Below the pieces are notes generated by a model. It made no database searches. It was not told where the DNA came from and saw only the letters and a list, made by a program, of their open reading frames with translations. Position numbers and translations under genes: made by a program. From Gammaproteobacteria bacterium (lineage in GTDB: Bacteria; Pseudomonadota; Gammaproteobacteria; Burkholderiales; Rhodocyclaceae), in the NCBI GenBank assembly GCA_029289235.1, contig JARFTZ010000057.1, forward strand, positions 56,829 through 120,828: a stretch of DNA of 64,000 bases. Reading direction: 5' to 3'. Below, piece by piece: positions 12,252 to 22,533 of this stretch; within the stretch, counting starts at the first letter, position 1, and each line of letters opens with the position of its first letter.

Positions 12252-13408
12252 AGTTTCGCCCCCCGCATCAGCTGCCTGTTCTCCCAGTCGACCCTGAGCA
12301 ACACGGCCAGCGCCACGCAGTTGGCGAGGATGCCCGAACCGCCGAAGCTCATCAGCGGCAGGGTCAGCCCCTTGGTCGGCAGCAGGCCCATGTTGACGCC
12401 CATGTTGATGAAGCCCTGCACCCCGATCCAGATACCGATGCCTTGCGCCACCAGCGCCGGATAGACCCGGTCAAGCGCGACGCATTGGCGGCCGATGACG
12501 AAGGCGCGCTGTACCAGCAGCCCGAACAGGACGACCACCGCCATGACACCGACGAAGCCGAGTTCCTCGGCGATCACGGCCAGCAGAAAATCGGTATGCG
12601 CCTCGGGCAGGTAGAACAGTTTCTCGACGCTCGCGCCGAGGCCGACGCCGAACAGTTCGCCGCGCCCGAAGGCGATCAACGCATGCGAGAGCTGATAGCC
12701 GCGGCCGAAAGCGTCCGACCACGGATCCATGAAGCCGAAAATGCGATCGCGACGATACGGCGACACGACGATCAGAATGGCGAACGCCGCGACCAGCACG
12801 ACGATAAGGATCGCGAAGAGGCGCGCACGCATCCCGCCGAGAAACAGGATGCCGATAGCGATCGAGATTATCACCACGAAAGCGCCGAAGTCCGGCTCCT
12901 TGAGCAGCAGCACGCCAACCGCCACCATCGCGCCGGCCATCGGCAGGAAGGCCTTTTTCAGGTCATGCATGTGCGGCATCTTGCGCACGGTGTAATCGGC
13001 GGCGTAAAGCACGGCAAACAGCTTCATCAGTTCGGAGGGTTGCAGGTTGGCCACGCCGAACGGCAGCCAGCGCCGCGCGCCATTCACGTCCCGACCGACC
13101 CCCGGAATCAGCACCAGCGCCAACAGGACGAAACCGACGACGAACAGCCAGGGCGACATCTTCTGCCAGGTGGCCAACGGAATCTGGAAGGCAAGCCCGC
13201 CGGCAATCAGGCCGATCGCCAGGAAAACGCCATGGCGGATGAGGAAATACGCCGGGTGGTTGCCGGTGTGGCGCCCCGCCTCGGCGATGGCGATCGACGC
13301 CGAATAGACCATCACCATGCCCAGCAGCAGCAGGATCAGGCTGCTCCACAGCAGGGTGTTGTCCACCTCGGCCGGCAGGCGGCGGGTTCCGTCAAGCGCC
13401 GGCAGCAT
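12248..13408 (-). CDS. ftsW: Septal peptidoglycan polymerase FtsW
   Basis: FtsW is the SEDS-family glycosyltransferase that polymerises lipid II at the septum in partnership with FtsI. The 386-residue protein from [21 protein letters not shown] has about ten membrane segments. Family motifs include [41 protein letters not shown] and [17 protein letters not shown]. The start makes a TGATG overlap with murD. A longer upstream frame is only the murD sequence read in another frame. Confidence 0.96.
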   Translation of the reverse strand: MLPALDGTRRLPAEVDNTLLWSSLILLLLGMVMVYSASIAIAEAGRHTGNHPAYFLIRHGVFLAIGLIAGGLAFQIPLATWQKMSPWLFVVGFVLLALVLIPGVGRDVNGARRWLPFGVANLQPSELMKLFAVLYAADYTVRKMPHMHDLKKAFLPMAGAMVAVGVLLLKEPDFGAFVVIISIAIGILFLGGMRARLFAILIVVLVAAFAILIVVSPYRRDRIFGFMDPWSDAFGRGYQLSHALIAFGRGELFGVGLGASVEKLFYLPEAHTDFLLAVIAEELGFVGVMAVVVLFGLLVQRAFVIGRQCVALDRVYPALVAQGIGIWIGVQGFINMGVNMGLLPTKGLTLPLMSFGGSGILANCVALAVLLRVDWENRQLMRGAKL

Positions 13409-14775
13409 CAGCCGCGCTCCTTCTGCAAGGTGCGCACGCACTGAACGAAAACCTCTGCGCGGTGCGCGTAGTTGCGGAACATGTCGAAGCTCGCACAGGC
13501 CGGCGAGAGCAGGACGGCATCGCCCGCTGCGGCCTGTTCGGCACTCCAGCGAACAGCATCCTCGAGATCGCGGCAATGGCGAGTCGGCACGCCGCAGCCG
13601 TCGATCGCGCGGCCGATCAGCCCCGCGTCGCGGCCGATCAGCGCCACGGCCCGCCCGTGCTCGGCCAGCGCCGGCTTGAGCGGTGAGAAATCCTGTTCCT
13701 TGCCTTCGCCCCCGAGAATCAGCACGACCTTGCGGCCCATGCCCTGCACCGCGGCAAGCGTTGCACCGACGTTGGTGCCCTTCGAATCGTCGTAATACGA
13801 AACGCCGCCGATTTCAGCGACGAATTCGACGCGATGCGCCAGGCCGGTGAATCGGCTCAACGCCGAAACAAGGCGCGCCGCCTCGACGCCCACCGCCTCA
13901 CACAGCGCCAGCGCGGCCATGGCGTTGGCTGCGTTGTGCAGGCCGGCCAGCTTGAGGTTCGCCAGGGCCACAAGGCGTTCGTTGCCACGGACGATCCAGC
14001 CGTCGGCGAGGCCGTAATCGCGTTCCGACACAGGCGGCGTCAGGCCAAAACTGACCGCCTTGCGTTCCGCCTGCCGCCACGATCGGCAATAAGCGTCATC
14101 GCGATTGAGCAGCATCGTGCCATTTCCCTGGAAGACGCGCCGCTTGGTTGCCGCGTAGTCGTCCATGCCGGCGTAGCGATCGAGATGGTCCTCACTGACG
14201 TTGAGCACCGTCGCGGCGTCGGCGTCAAGGGTAAACGTAGTTTCGAGCTGGAAACTGGACAATTCCAGAACCCAGACCTGCGGATACGCGGCCGCGTCTA
14301 CCGCCGCCATCAAGGCGTCAAGCGCCGACGGCGAGATATTTCCGCAGGCCACCGCCGGAACGCCCGCCGCGTTGAGCAGGAAGGCCGTCAGCGTCGTGGT
14401 CGTGGTCTTGCCGTTGCTGCCGGTGATGGCGATCACCCGGCTCCGCGGCGCAACCTGACGAACGCCCCAGGCGAACAGTTCGATCTCCGAAACCGCCGGA
14501 ACTCCACGCGCCAGGGCCGCTTGTACGTGTGGTGTCTGCACCGGCACGCCGGGCGAGATGGCGATCACATCGATGCCGGTGAACGCCGCATCGGAAAACT
14601 CCCCGGCAAAAAGTTCGACTCCAGGGAGAGCGGCGCGCAAGGCATCGACGTTGGGCGGCACCTGTCGGCTGTCTGCGACCCGCACGACAGCCCCCTGGCG
14701 CGACAGCCACCTGGCCATCGCCAGACCGCTCTCGCCGAGGCCGAGCACCAGAACGTGTTTTCCGTTGAGTTCCAT
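13408..14775 (-). CDS. murD: UDP-N-acetylmuramoyl-L-alanine--D-glutamate ligase MurD
   Basis: MurD adds D-glutamate to UDP-MurNAc-L-Ala in the cytosol. The 455-residue protein starts [24 protein letters not shown]. It has the ATP loop GSNGKTTTT, the lysine/metal region [10 protein letters not shown], and the C-terminal [15 protein letters not shown] and [11 protein letters not shown] motifs. It lies 5 bp downstream of mraY and shares one base of its stop with the ftsW start. Confidence 0.97.
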   Translation of the reverse strand: MELNGKHVLVLGLGESGLAMARWLSRQGAVVRVADSRQVPPNVDALRAALPGVELFAGEFSDAAFTGIDVIAISPGVPVQTPHVQAALARGVPAVSEIELFAWGVRQVAPRSRVIAITGSNGKTTTTTLTAFLLNAAGVPAVACGNISPSALDALMAAVDAAAYPQVWVLELSSFQLETTFTLDADAATVLNVSEDHLDRYAGMDDYAATKRRVFQGNGTMLLNRDDAYCRSWRQAERKAVSFGLTPPVSERDYGLADGWIVRGNERLVALANLKLAGLHNAANAMAALALCEAVGVEAARLVSALSRFTGLAHRVEFVAEIGGVSYYDDSKGTNVGATLAAVQGMGRKVVLILGGEGKEQDFSPLKPALAEHGRAVALIGRDAGLIGRAIDGCGVPTRHCRDLEDAVRWSAEQAAAGDAVLLSPACASFDMFRNYAHRAEVFVQCVRTLQKERG

Positions 14776-14780
14776 GCTCG

Positions 14781-15869
14781 TCAGCGCAGTTTGAGGGTGG
14801 ACAGACCGATCAGCACCAGCATGATGGTGATGATCCAGAAGCGCACGACGACCTGCGTTTCCTTCCAGCCGCCGAGTTCATAGTGATGATGCAACGGCGC
14901 CATGCGAAAGATCCGCTTGCCGCCGGAGTGCTTGAAATAGAGCACCTGCGCGGCGACCGACAGCGTTTCGGCGACGAAGACGCCGCCCATGATCGCCAGC
15001 ACGATTTCCTGGCGGACGATCACCGCCACCGTCCCGAGCGCCGCGCCAAGCGCCAGCGCGCCAACGTCGCCCATGAAGACCTCCGCCGGGTAGGCGTTGA
15101 ACCACAGGAAGCCGAGGCCTGCACCAGCCATCGCCCCAAGAAAGACCGCCAATTCACCCGCACCAGGGATGTACGGCAGCAACAGGTACTTGGCGAACAC
15201 GGAGCTGCCGGCGACGTAGGAGAAGATGGCCAGCGCGGCTGCAATCATCACGGTCGGCATGATCGCCAGTCCGTCGAGTCCGTCGGTCAAATTGACTGCG
15301 TTGCTGGTGCCAACGATGACGAGGTAGGTAAGAATGATGAAACCGACGACGCCGAGGGGATACGAGACCGTCTTGAAAAACGGCACGATGAGTTCCATCT
15401 GCGCCGGCACCGTCGACGAGAAGGCGAGGTAAACGGCAACAGCCAAGCCGAGAACCGACTGCCAGAAATATTTCCAGCGGCTCGCCAAACCCCGCGGGTC
15501 GCGATAGACGACCTTCTTCCAGTCGTCGTACCAGCCGATCGCGCCGTAGCCGAGCGTGACGATCAGCACGACCCAGACGTAACGGTTGGTCAAGTCCCCC
15601 CACAGCAGGGTGGTGATGCCAATGGAGATCAGGATCAGCACCCCGCCCATCGTCGGCGTACCGGACTTCGCAAGGTGGGTCTGCGGGCCGTCCTGACGCA
15701 CCGCCTGTCCGATCTTCTTCGCCGCCAGCCAGCGGATGACCCGCGGCCCGGCGAGGAACGAGATGATCAGCGCGGTCATCGCCGCGAGCACCGTACGCAG
15801 CGTGATATAGCCGAAGACGTTGAAGCCGCGGACATCCTGTGAGAGCCATTGGGCAAGCATCAGCAGCAT
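14781..15869 (-). CDS. mraY: Phospho-MurNAc-pentapeptide translocase MraY
   Basis: MraY is an inner-membrane enzyme that moves phospho-MurNAc-pentapeptide to undecaprenyl phosphate, making lipid I. The 362-residue protein has about ten membrane helices. Diagnostic motifs are [16 protein letters not shown]-like [41 protein letters not shown] and [14 protein letters not shown]. The ATG at 15869 has AGGAGG at good spacing and overlaps the 3' end of murF by 10 bp. A second in-frame ATG at 15860 would make a TGATG junction. Confidence 0.97.
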   Translation of the reverse strand: MLLMLAQWLSQDVRGFNVFGYITLRTVLAAMTALIISFLAGPRVIRWLAAKKIGQAVRQDGPQTHLAKSGTPTMGGVLILISIGITTLLWGDLTNRYVWVVLIVTLGYGAIGWYDDWKKVVYRDPRGLASRWKYFWQSVLGLAVAVYLAFSSTVPAQMELIVPFFKTVSYPLGVVGFIILTYLVIVGTSNAVNLTDGLDGLAIMPTVMIAAALAIFSYVAGSSVFAKYLLLPYIPGAGELAVFLGAMAGAGLGFLWFNAYPAEVFMGDVGALALGAALGTVAVIVRQEIVLAIMGGVFVAETLSVAAQVLYFKHSGGKRIFRMAPLHHHYELGGWKETQVVVRFWIITIMLVLIGLSTLKLR

Positions 15870-17281
15870 GACGGCGCCTCCTTGCCCGGCTCATTCTCAT
15901 TGGCAACGGTGATGGCGTCGACCACCCGCTCCATGCGCATGAAGCGCGAGCCCTTGACCAGCACGATCGACTCCGCATCCATTTCGACGACCAGCGCGGC
16001 GATCAGGTCCTCGATCTTCCTGAAATGTTCGCCGCCCGTCCCGAAATTGTGAGCGGCCAGCGCACTCGATTCGCCGAAGGCCAGCAGCCGGTCGACGCCC
16101 TGGCTCTTGGCATAGCCGCCGACTTCATCATGGAACTGTCCGGTCATCTCTCCGATTTCGCCCATGTCGCCGAGGACCAGGATTTTTCGTCCGACCGTGG
16201 CGGCCAGCACATCGATACCGGCACGCACCGAATCGGGATTGGCGTTATAGGTATCGTCGAGCACCGTCGCGCCATGCAGCCCGGCACACCGTTGCAGCCG
16301 CCCCTTGATCCCGCGGAACGCGGCAAGGCCGGCGCGCACCGACTCCAGCGAAACTCCGGCGGCGAGCGCTGTCGCGGCAGCCCCCAGCGCGTTGCGGGCG
16401 TTGTGGGCGCCCGGCAGGGCCAGCGTCACTTCGATCTGCTCACCGCCGGCTTCGATGAGCACACGATTGTCGAGGCCGTGCAGCTGACAATGCCCGGTCA
16501 CATCGGCGTCCACACCAGCCGGTGCTTCGAGCGCGAAGCACAGACGACGGCAATGGGCACTCTGTTCACGCCACAAGGGTGCCCATGAATCGAGCGCATT
16601 GAATACAGCGACACCCTCCGCGCCGAGTCCGGAAAAGATGCTGCCTTTCTCGGCCGCAATCGTGTCGAGCGTCCCCATGCCTTCGAGATGCGCCCGTTGC
16701 GCGTTCGTCACCAGGGCAACTGTTGGCCGACCGACCCGCGCCAGGTAGGCGATCTCGCCGGGATGATTCATCCCCATCTCGACAACCGCGGCGCGATGCT
16801 CCGGCCCAAGCTGGAGCAAGGTCAGCGGCAGGCCGATGTCGTTGTTCAGGTTGCCTTGCGTCGCCAGCACCGCGTCGTTGCCAAACGCCGCCTTCAGGAT
16901 GCTGGTGATCATTTCCTTGTTGGTCGTCTTGCCGTTGCTGCCGGTGACACCGATCACCGGAAAAGTGAAGCGCGCCCGCCAGTACGCGGCGAGATCGCCC
17001 AAGGCGATTCGCGTGTCGGCAACGACGAGCAGCGGCAGCCCCGCGGCATCGCCCAGTGCTTCGGCGCCCACCGCGTCCACGACCGCCGCCACCGCCCCGC
17101 GCTCCTTTGCCGTGGCGATAAAAGCGTGCCCGTCGAACTTGTCGCCGCGCAAGGCGATGAACAACTCGCCGGCACGCACCGTCCGGCTGTCGGTAGACAC
17201 TCCGTAGAACGCCACCACCTCGCCGACGACCGAGCCGGACATCGCTTCTGCGGCGACAGACAAATCCAGTTTTACACTCAT
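15860..17281 (-). CDS. murF: UDP-MurNAc-tripeptide--D-Ala-D-Ala ligase MurF
   Basis: MurF attaches the D-Ala-D-Ala dipeptide made by Ddl to UDP-MurNAc-tripeptide, completing the cytosolic precursor. The 473-residue product starts [16 protein letters not shown]. It carries [15 protein letters not shown] (ATP loop), [16 protein letters not shown], and [18 protein letters not shown] in the C-terminal domain. The start at 17281 forms an ATGA overlap with murE and has AGGAGA upstream. The protein ends EAPSCC, overlapping mraY. Confidence 0.97.
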   Translation of the reverse strand: MSVKLDLSVAAEAMSGSVVGEVVAFYGVSTDSRTVRAGELFIALRGDKFDGHAFIATAKERGAVAAVVDAVGAEALGDAAGLPLLVVADTRIALGDLAAYWRARFTFPVIGVTGSNGKTTNKEMITSILKAAFGNDAVLATQGNLNNDIGLPLTLLQLGPEHRAAVVEMGMNHPGEIAYLARVGRPTVALVTNAQRAHLEGMGTLDTIAAEKGSIFSGLGAEGVAVFNALDSWAPLWREQSAHCRRLCFALEAPAGVDADVTGHCQLHGLDNRVLIEAGGEQIEVTLALPGAHNARNALGAAATALAAGVSLESVRAGLAAFRGIKGRLQRCAGLHGATVLDDTYNANPDSVRAGIDVLAATVGRKILVLGDMGEIGEMTGQFHDEVGGYAKSQGVDRLLAFGESSALAAHNFGTGGEHFRKIEDLIAALVVEMDAESIVLVKGSRFMRMERVVDAITVANENEPGKEAPSCC

Positions 17282-18765
17282 GCTTGCTTCTCCTGCCACA
17301 AGGCCAACGCGGCAGCGGCTTCATCAATATCCGAAAATGGCCGCTTCACCCCGGCGATTTCCTGATAGGGCTCGTGCCCTTTTCCGGCCAGCAGAACGAC
17401 ATCGGCCGCAGACGCGCCAAGGATCGTCCGACGGATCGCCAACGCCCGGTCTTCAATGATTTCCGCCGCAGGCGCGGCGATAGCGATTTCGGCGAGAATC
17501 GCCGCCGGCTCCTCGCCGCGCGGATTGTCGCTGGTCAGAATCACCCGGTCGGCCAGACGAGACGCCACCTCGCCCATCAGCGGGCGCTTGCCCCGGTCGC
17601 GATCGCCGCCACAGCCGAACACGACAATCAGGCGGCCGGAGCGCGCCGTCGCCACACTGCGCAGCGCATTGATCGCGTTTTCCAGCGCGTCCGGCGTATG
17701 CGCGTAATCGACGACGACCAGTGGAACTTCGTTCCCCCCCAGCGTTTCCAGCCGACCGGGCGGCGCGGGCAAGTCGGCGAATCGCGAGGCAACTTCTGCC
17801 GGGGTCAGGCCCGCGTCAAGCAGGACGGCTGCCGTTGCCAGCAGGTTCGACACGTTGAAACGACCGACCAGGGATGTTTCTACCCGGGCACGACCGGCCG
17901 GTGTCGCCAAAACAAAACGCAAACCGCCAGAGGTCTCGTCAACCGACTCCGCCCGGACCACTCCCTGCCGGTCGGTGAAACCTTTGCCCTGGGTGTAACC
18001 GACAATCCGCGACGCGGTCGTACGCTGCATCAACGCACAACCGAACGGATCATCGAGATTAACGACCGCCAAGCGCAAGCGCGGCCACTTGAACAACTTC
18101 TCCTTGGCCGCTGCGTACTCTTCCATCGATCCGTGATAATCAAGGTGATCGCGTGTCAGGTTGGTAAATACGGCAACGTCGACGCGGGCTCCGTCGAGCC
18201 GATCCTCTTCGATTCCGATCGAACTCGCCTCAAGAGCGCACGCCTGCGCCCCGCCCGCCACAAAATCGGCCAGATAGCACGCCAGTGTCGCCGCCTCCGG
18301 CGTGGTAAATCCGGTTTCCTTCATCGCATCGGCGAACCCTGCCCCGAGCGTACCGATAACGGCGCAACGCCGTGGATGAACACGGGCCAGCCACTGGCTG
18401 ATGCTCGTCTTGCCATTGGTTCCGGTAATCGCGATCAGCGACAGGCGCTCGCCCGGATAGCCGAACAAGGCATGTGCGAGCGGCCCGCATAGCGCGCGCA
18501 AATTCGCGGCGGCGACGTTCGGAACACTCCAGGCACTCTGCCAGACGAAACCGTCACCCGACTCCCAAACCACTGCGCAGGCACCGCGGGCGATAGCGTC
18601 GGGAATGTAATCACGCCCGTCGGCAAAATCGCCCGGCAAGGCAAGAAAGACATCGCCGCGACGCACTCGCCGGCTATCGTCAGCCACACCGCTGGGCGTA
18701 ACGCCCAACGCAACGAGTTGCTTCAGGATGAACGACGGATCAGCGAAAACCGGCATGGCGATCAT
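17278..18765 (-). CDS. murE: UDP-MurNAc-L-Ala-D-Glu--meso-diaminopimelate ligase MurE
   Basis: MurE adds the third residue of the stem peptide. The 495-residue protein has the ATP loop ITGTNGKTSISQW, the NLTRDHLDYHGSMEEY region, and LTSDNPRGEEP. The DNPR motif is the signature of meso-diaminopimelate specificity, so this organism should have DAP-type peptidoglycan. The start MIAMPVFADPSF at 18765 forms ATGA with the ftsI stop. The much longer upstream frame is only ftsI read in another frame. Confidence 0.96.
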   Translation of the reverse strand: MIAMPVFADPSFILKQLVALGVTPSGVADDSRRVRRGDVFLALPGDFADGRDYIPDAIARGACAVVWESGDGFVWQSAWSVPNVAAANLRALCGPLAHALFGYPGERLSLIAITGTNGKTSISQWLARVHPRRCAVIGTLGAGFADAMKETGFTTPEAATLACYLADFVAGGAQACALEASSIGIEEDRLDGARVDVAVFTNLTRDHLDYHGSMEEYAAAKEKLFKWPRLRLAVVNLDDPFGCALMQRTTASRIVGYTQGKGFTDRQGVVRAESVDETSGGLRFVLATPAGRARVETSLVGRFNVSNLLATAAVLLDAGLTPAEVASRFADLPAPPGRLETLGGNEVPLVVVDYAHTPDALENAINALRSVATARSGRLIVVFGCGGDRDRGKRPLMGEVASRLADRVILTSDNPRGEEPAAILAEIAIAAPAAEIIEDRALAIRRTILGASAADVVLLAGKGHEPYQEIAGVKRPFSDIDEAAAALALWQEKQA

Positions 18766-20510
18766 AGCTGCCCCCTTGTCGGCTGGCTGTTCTGCGCAAC
18801 AACCGGCAACGGCGCATCGGGCAGGACGCCCAGCGTGCGCAACGCGCCACCCATGACGCGCGAAAACACCGGCCCTGCGACATCGCCGCCGTAATGCACT
18901 CCAGCGCTTGGCTCGTCGATCATCACGGCGACGATCAGGCGCGGATTGGAGATCGGTGCGAAGCCGACAAAAGACGCTACATACTTGCGAACGTACTGGC
19001 CACCTTCGATCTTGTAGGCCGTACCGGTCTTGCCGCCGACACGGTAACCGGGCACCCGGGCTTTGGGCGCGGTCCCCCCGGGCTGCACTGCCATTTCCAG
19101 CATCGCGCGCACCTCGCGGGCAGTCTGCTGGCTGAACACCGGAACTGTCTTGACCGGCCCTGCGTCGGCGCGGGTCAACGTCAACGGAATCAGGTCGCCT
19201 TCGCGCGCGAATACGGTATAGGCATGGGCCAGTTGCATCAACGACACCGAAAGCCCGTGTCCGTACGACATTGTCGCCTGCTCGATCGGCCTCCACGATT
19301 TCCACGGACGCAAACGACCGCTGACCTCGCCCGGGAAACCGAGTCCCGGCGCACGCCCGATCCCGACGGCGTCGAACATTGTCCACATCTGCTCCGGCGA
19401 CAGCATTGCTGCAATCTTTGCCGTGCCGACGTTGGACGACTTCTGGATGACCTCGGCGACGCTCAGCACCTTGTGAGGATGCGAATCGGAGATGGTGGCC
19501 GAACCGATGGTCAGCCGACCGGGCGCGCAGTCGATCGGCGTGTCGAAACGCACTTTCCCGCTCTCCAATGCAAGCGCCGCTGTGAACGGCTTCATTACCG
19601 ATCCAGGTTCGTAGGTATCGGTAATCGCCCGGTTGCGCAACTGCGCGCCGGTAAGTCGTTCGCGATTGTTCGGGTTGTAGGTCGGCCAGTTGGCCAGCGC
19701 CAGGATTTCGCCTGTCTTGGCATCAACCGCGACGACGCTGCCCGCCTTGGCCTTGAAATCCGTCACGGCCTGTTTGAGCTGGCTGTAGGCGAGATACTGG
19801 ATCTTCGAATCCAGCGCCAGGCGGATTTCCTTGCCGTCCTGCGGCGGCTTGATCGAACCGACATCCTCGACGATCTGCCCGCGCCGATCCTTGATCACGC
19901 TGCGATTTCCCGGATGGCCAAGCAACTGGCTCTGAAAGGCAAGTTCCACGCCCTCCAGCCCCTTGTCATCGACGCCGGTGAAACCGACGAGGTGCGCGGT
20001 CATCTCGCCAGTCGGATAGTAGCGACGATATTCTCGGTCTTGCCCAATGCCCGGCAGCTTCAGCGACGCGACCTTGTCGCCGACTTCCGGAGGCAGTTGC
20101 CTGCGCAAGAAGACGAATGACTTGTCGCTGGCCAAGCGTTTCGACAATTCTTTCGCATCCATATCCAGGAGATCCGCCAATTGCCTGGTCTGCTCGGGCG
20201 TCAGCCGTGCATCCGCGGGGACGGCCCAGATCGATTTCATCGGCGTGGATACCGCCAGCACATCGCCGTGGCGATCGGCGATGCGCCCGCGCGAGGCGGT
20301 GATCTGCAGATCGCGGCGATAGCGCGACTCGCCCTTCTCCTGCAAAAAGTCTTCGTTCAGCACCTGCAGATAGAACGAACGCCCGATCAGCACACCAAAG
20401 CCGGCCAGAATCAGCAGCGCCATTAAACGCGAGCGCCATGCGGGCAAACGCAGCTTCAACACCGGACTTTCGGCGAACTTGTGCCCGCGCTTGCCACTGA
20501 AATTCATCAT
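18762..20510 (-). CDS. ftsI: Septal peptidoglycan transpeptidase FtsI (PBP3)
   Basis: FtsI is the class B penicillin-binding protein that cross-links septal peptidoglycan with FtsW. The 582-residue protein has a short cytoplasmic tail, one membrane anchor (about 30-47) and a periplasmic dimerisation region with RGRIADRHGDVLAVS. The transpeptidase motifs are all intact: S304-V-M-K307 (active serine), SSN at 358-360 and KTGT at 494-497. Its ATG overlaps the ftsL stop (ATGA at 20507-20510). A second ATG directly follows the first. Confidence 0.97.
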   Translation of the reverse strand: MMNFSGKRGHKFAESPVLKLRLPAWRSRLMALLILAGFGVLIGRSFYLQVLNEDFLQEKGESRYRRDLQITASRGRIADRHGDVLAVSTPMKSIWAVPADARLTPEQTRQLADLLDMDAKELSKRLASDKSFVFLRRQLPPEVGDKVASLKLPGIGQDREYRRYYPTGEMTAHLVGFTGVDDKGLEGVELAFQSQLLGHPGNRSVIKDRRGQIVEDVGSIKPPQDGKEIRLALDSKIQYLAYSQLKQAVTDFKAKAGSVVAVDAKTGEILALANWPTYNPNNRERLTGAQLRNRAITDTYEPGSVMKPFTAALALESGKVRFDTPIDCAPGRLTIGSATISDSHPHKVLSVAEVIQKSSNVGTAKIAAMLSPEQMWTMFDAVGIGRAPGLGFPGEVSGRLRPWKSWRPIEQATMSYGHGLSVSLMQLAHAYTVFAREGDLIPLTLTRADAGPVKTVPVFSQQTAREVRAMLEMAVQPGGTAPKARVPGYRVGGKTGTAYKIEGGQYVRKYVASFVGFAPISNPRLIVAVMIDEPSAGVHYGGDVAGPVFSRVMGGALRTLGVLPDAPLPVVAQNSQPTRGQL

Positions 20511-20779
20511 CGCGACACCTCCCGCGTTGCCGTGATGATTTTGGCCGGATCCGGCGTACGCATCTTCAGTTTCTCGCGGGCGATCTTCTCGATGCGAGGA
20601 GACGTCGCCCAGGTCGAGAGTTCCAGCTGCAACTGCCCGAACTCGACCTCGAGATGACGTTCCCGCTCCTGCTCCGCCTCAATCGCCTGGAACAGACTGC
20701 GCGCCTTGTGCTGGGACGTCACCACACCGAGAGCGCACATCAGGATGGCAAGCAGCAGAACGAGGTTGGTGCGCACCAT
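20507..20779 (-). CDS. ftsL: Cell division protein FtsL
   Basis: FtsL is a small bitopic division protein that forms a complex with FtsB and FtsQ and activates FtsWI. The 90-residue product starts MVRTNLVLLLAILMCALGVV with a single membrane helix at the extreme N-terminus. A periplasmic coiled coil follows (about 25-60), then the motif WATSPRIEKIAREKLKMRTPDPAKI. It lies 1 bp downstream of rsmH and overlaps ftsI by 4 bp. Confidence 0.94.
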   Translation of the reverse strand: MVRTNLVLLLAILMCALGVVTSQHKARSLFQAIEAEQERERHLEVEFGQLQLELSTWATSPRIEKIAREKLKMRTPDPAKIITATREVSR

Positions 20780-20780
20780 G

Positions 20781-21725
20781 TCAGGCCGCCCCCTGCAAAC
20801 TGCATTTTTCGGCGACCCGCATCACGGCACTGCGCGCGCGCGGGTTGTCACTGACCTCGTCGGAGCCCGCCTTGACCGGCTTCCCAACCACGCGCAACCG
20901 GGGCGGCGGCAGATCGACCGAACGTAGCGGCAGGTTCTTCGGGAGCGTGTCGGGACTCGCCTGTTCACGCATGAAGCGCTTGACGATCCGATCCTCCAGC
21001 GAATGAAAGCTGATCACGACGAGACGTCCGCCATCACGAAGCACATCGACCGCCTGCGGCAGAACTAGCGCAAGCTGCTCGAGCTCTTGATTGACGTGAA
21101 TCCGTAGAGCTTGAAAGGTACGCGTCGCCGGATCCTGGCCGGGCTCGCGGGTCCGCACGGCTTCGCGTACGAGCGCGGCGAGCTCGCCGGTGGTTGCAAT
21201 ACACCGCTCGCTCCGAGCAGCCACAATCTTCTTTGCAATCTGGAAAGCAAACCGTTCTTCGCCATAATTTCTGATGACCTCCGTGATTTCTTTGATTTCC
21301 GCACGCGCCAGGAACGCCGCGGCCGTTTCTCCCTGCGTGGTATCCATGCGCATGTCCAGCGGCGCATCAAAGCGAAAGCTGAACCCCCGCCCGGCGTCGT
21401 CGATCTGCGGCGAAGACACGCCGATATCCAGCAACACGCCGTCAACTGCCTGCAGCCCCGCATCACGCACCGCTTCTGCCAGCTCGGCAAACGGCCGATG
21501 CGCGACGAGAAGGCGGGGATCCCCAATTTCCCGGGCTGCGAGAATGGCCTGCGGATCGCGATCGAGCGCCAGCAACCGCCCGTCCGGCCCGAGCCGCTCC
21601 AGAATCGCCCGCGAATGGCCGCCGCGTCCGAACGTGCCGTCGACGTAAGTCCCGGAAGGCTTCACCGACAGCGCATCGACAGCCTCCCGCAACAGTACGG
21701 TTCGATGCCCGGAGGCAGCGCTCAC
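20781..21725 (-). CDS. rsmH: 16S rRNA (cytosine-1402-N4) methyltransferase RsmH
   Basis: RsmH (MraW) methylates N4 of C1402 of 16S rRNA with S-adenosylmethionine. The 314-residue protein has [13 protein letters not shown], then the SAM-binding [28 protein letters not shown] and the C-terminal [16 protein letters not shown]. The start codon is GTG at 21725, forming a GTGA overlap with the mraZ stop. It is the second gene of the dcw operon. Confidence 0.96.
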   Translation of the reverse strand: MSAASGHRTVLLREAVDALSVKPSGTYVDGTFGRGGHSRAILERLGPDGRLLALDRDPQAILAAREIGDPRLLVAHRPFAELAEAVRDAGLQAVDGVLLDIGVSSPQIDDAGRGFSFRFDAPLDMRMDTTQGETAAAFLARAEIKEITEVIRNYGEERFAFQIAKKIVAARSERCIATTGELAALVREAVRTREPGQDPATRTFQALRIHVNQELEQLALVLPQAVDVLRDGGRLVVISFHSLEDRIVKRFMREQASPDTLPKNLPLRSVDLPPPRLRVVGKPVKAGSDEVSDNPRARSAVMRVAEKCSLQGAA

Positions 21726-22168
21726 AGCGCCAAATCCTCAAGACCGGGCGGCAAGGACTGATCCACCATTCCCAGGAAGACCTCCTGCTGCTGCCGCCAA
21801 CCGGCATCGGACCAGATCTCGAAATGCGTGCCCTGCCCCACCAGCCACACTTGCTTCTCCAGCTGGGCAAACAGGCGCAACTCAGGCGAAACCAGCAGAC
21901 GCCCCGCCGAGTCCAGCGACTCGTCACGCGCATTACCGACCAGCAACCGCTTGATCGCCGCAGCTCTGGGATCAAAGCTGGAAGCCGCCAGCACCTTGTC
22001 GCGAATCGGCTCCCAAGCGGGCGAAGGATAGAGGAGAAGACAACGATGCGGGTGTGCGGTAAGTACGAGCTGCCCTTCAGAGGCGGTCACCAGGGCCTCG
22101 CGATGACGCGCCGGGACGGCAAGCCGCCCCTTGGCATCAAGACTCAGCGCTGTTGCTCCCTGGAACAT
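21722..22168 (-). CDS. mraZ: Transcriptional regulator MraZ
   Basis: MraZ is a ring-forming DNA-binding protein with two AbrB/SpoVT-type domains. In E. coli it represses its own dcw operon. The 148-residue product starts [26 protein letters not shown] (first repeat), with the second repeat around [19 protein letters not shown]. The inner ATG at 22168 was chosen because the family starts with MF-x-G and GTGAGG lies upstream. It is the first gene of the minus-strand dcw cluster and has matching operator-like boxes upstream. Confidence 0.95.
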   Translation of the reverse strand: MFQGATALSLDAKGRLAVPARHREALVTASEGQLVLTAHPHRCLLLYPSPAWEPIRDKVLAASSFDPRAAAIKRLLVGNARDESLDSAGRLLVSPELRLFAQLEKQVWLVGQGTHFEIWSDAGWRQQQEVFLGMVDQSLPPGLEDLAL

Positions 22169-22200
22169 CGATTCCTCACTCCCTGCCGGCGGAGAGAAAC

Positions 22201-22234
22201 ACCCCGTTCTCCCACTTTTTACCACTGCGCCCCA
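22201..22234 (-). promoter_or_regulatory. Probable MraZ operator: TGGG-type boxes at 10-bp period
   Basis: Read on the minus strand, 22234 to 22201 contains TGGGG, TGGTA, TGGGA and a weaker GGGTG, each start 10 bp from the next (plus-strand CCCA at 22231, ACCA at 22221, CCCA at 22211). MraZ in E. coli and Mycoplasma is known to bind TGGGN repeats separated by 5 nt just upstream of mraZ. The boxes lie about 40-65 bp before the mraZ start. A -10-like TATTCT is upstream, but I see no strong -35. Confidence 0.75.
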
Positions 22235-22446
22235 CTTTAAGATAAAGAATAGGGCAAAGCAAGAAGTTTTTTGTAACTTTCCTCAATGACTACAATGACT
22301 TAGCGCTTACCAATGAAAGCACCTTGAAAAAATAAAATATCTATAAAAAACAACAACAAGATAATTTTAGTTAAAGTGGTTTATGACTGAACTAGGCCGA
22401 AAGTCAGAGACTTGCCCTCACCCCTCTCTTCCACGGAAGCAAGCAA
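22235..22446. other. AT-rich leader region upstream of the dcw operon, no gene seen
   Basis: The stretch from the MraZ boxes to the terminator of the next gene is much more AT-rich than its surroundings, especially 22260-22380. It should hold the dcw promoter on the minus strand. No open frame on either strand looks coding. I cannot fix the -10 and -35 with confidence. Confidence 0.5.
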
Positions 22447-22475
22447 CAAAAAAGGCAGGCCATCACTGACCTGCC
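22447..22475 (-). terminator. Rho-independent terminator after the Bug-type gene
   Basis: On the minus strand GGCAGG (22475-22470) pairs with CCTGCC (22459-22454) around a 10-nt loop and is followed by TTTTTT. It lies about 60 bp past the stop of the Bug protein gene and upstream of the dcw promoter region. Confidence 0.75.
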
Positions 22476-22533
22476 CCTCCTTGAGAAACCTCGCCGACTC
22501 CGCAGCCTTGCACAGACTGCCGGCGCTGAAGCA

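Noticed and set aside
18766..19386. N-terminal extension of murE by about 200 residues
   Set aside because: It is ftsI read in another frame. The ATGA overlap at 18762-18765 gives the normal MurE start.
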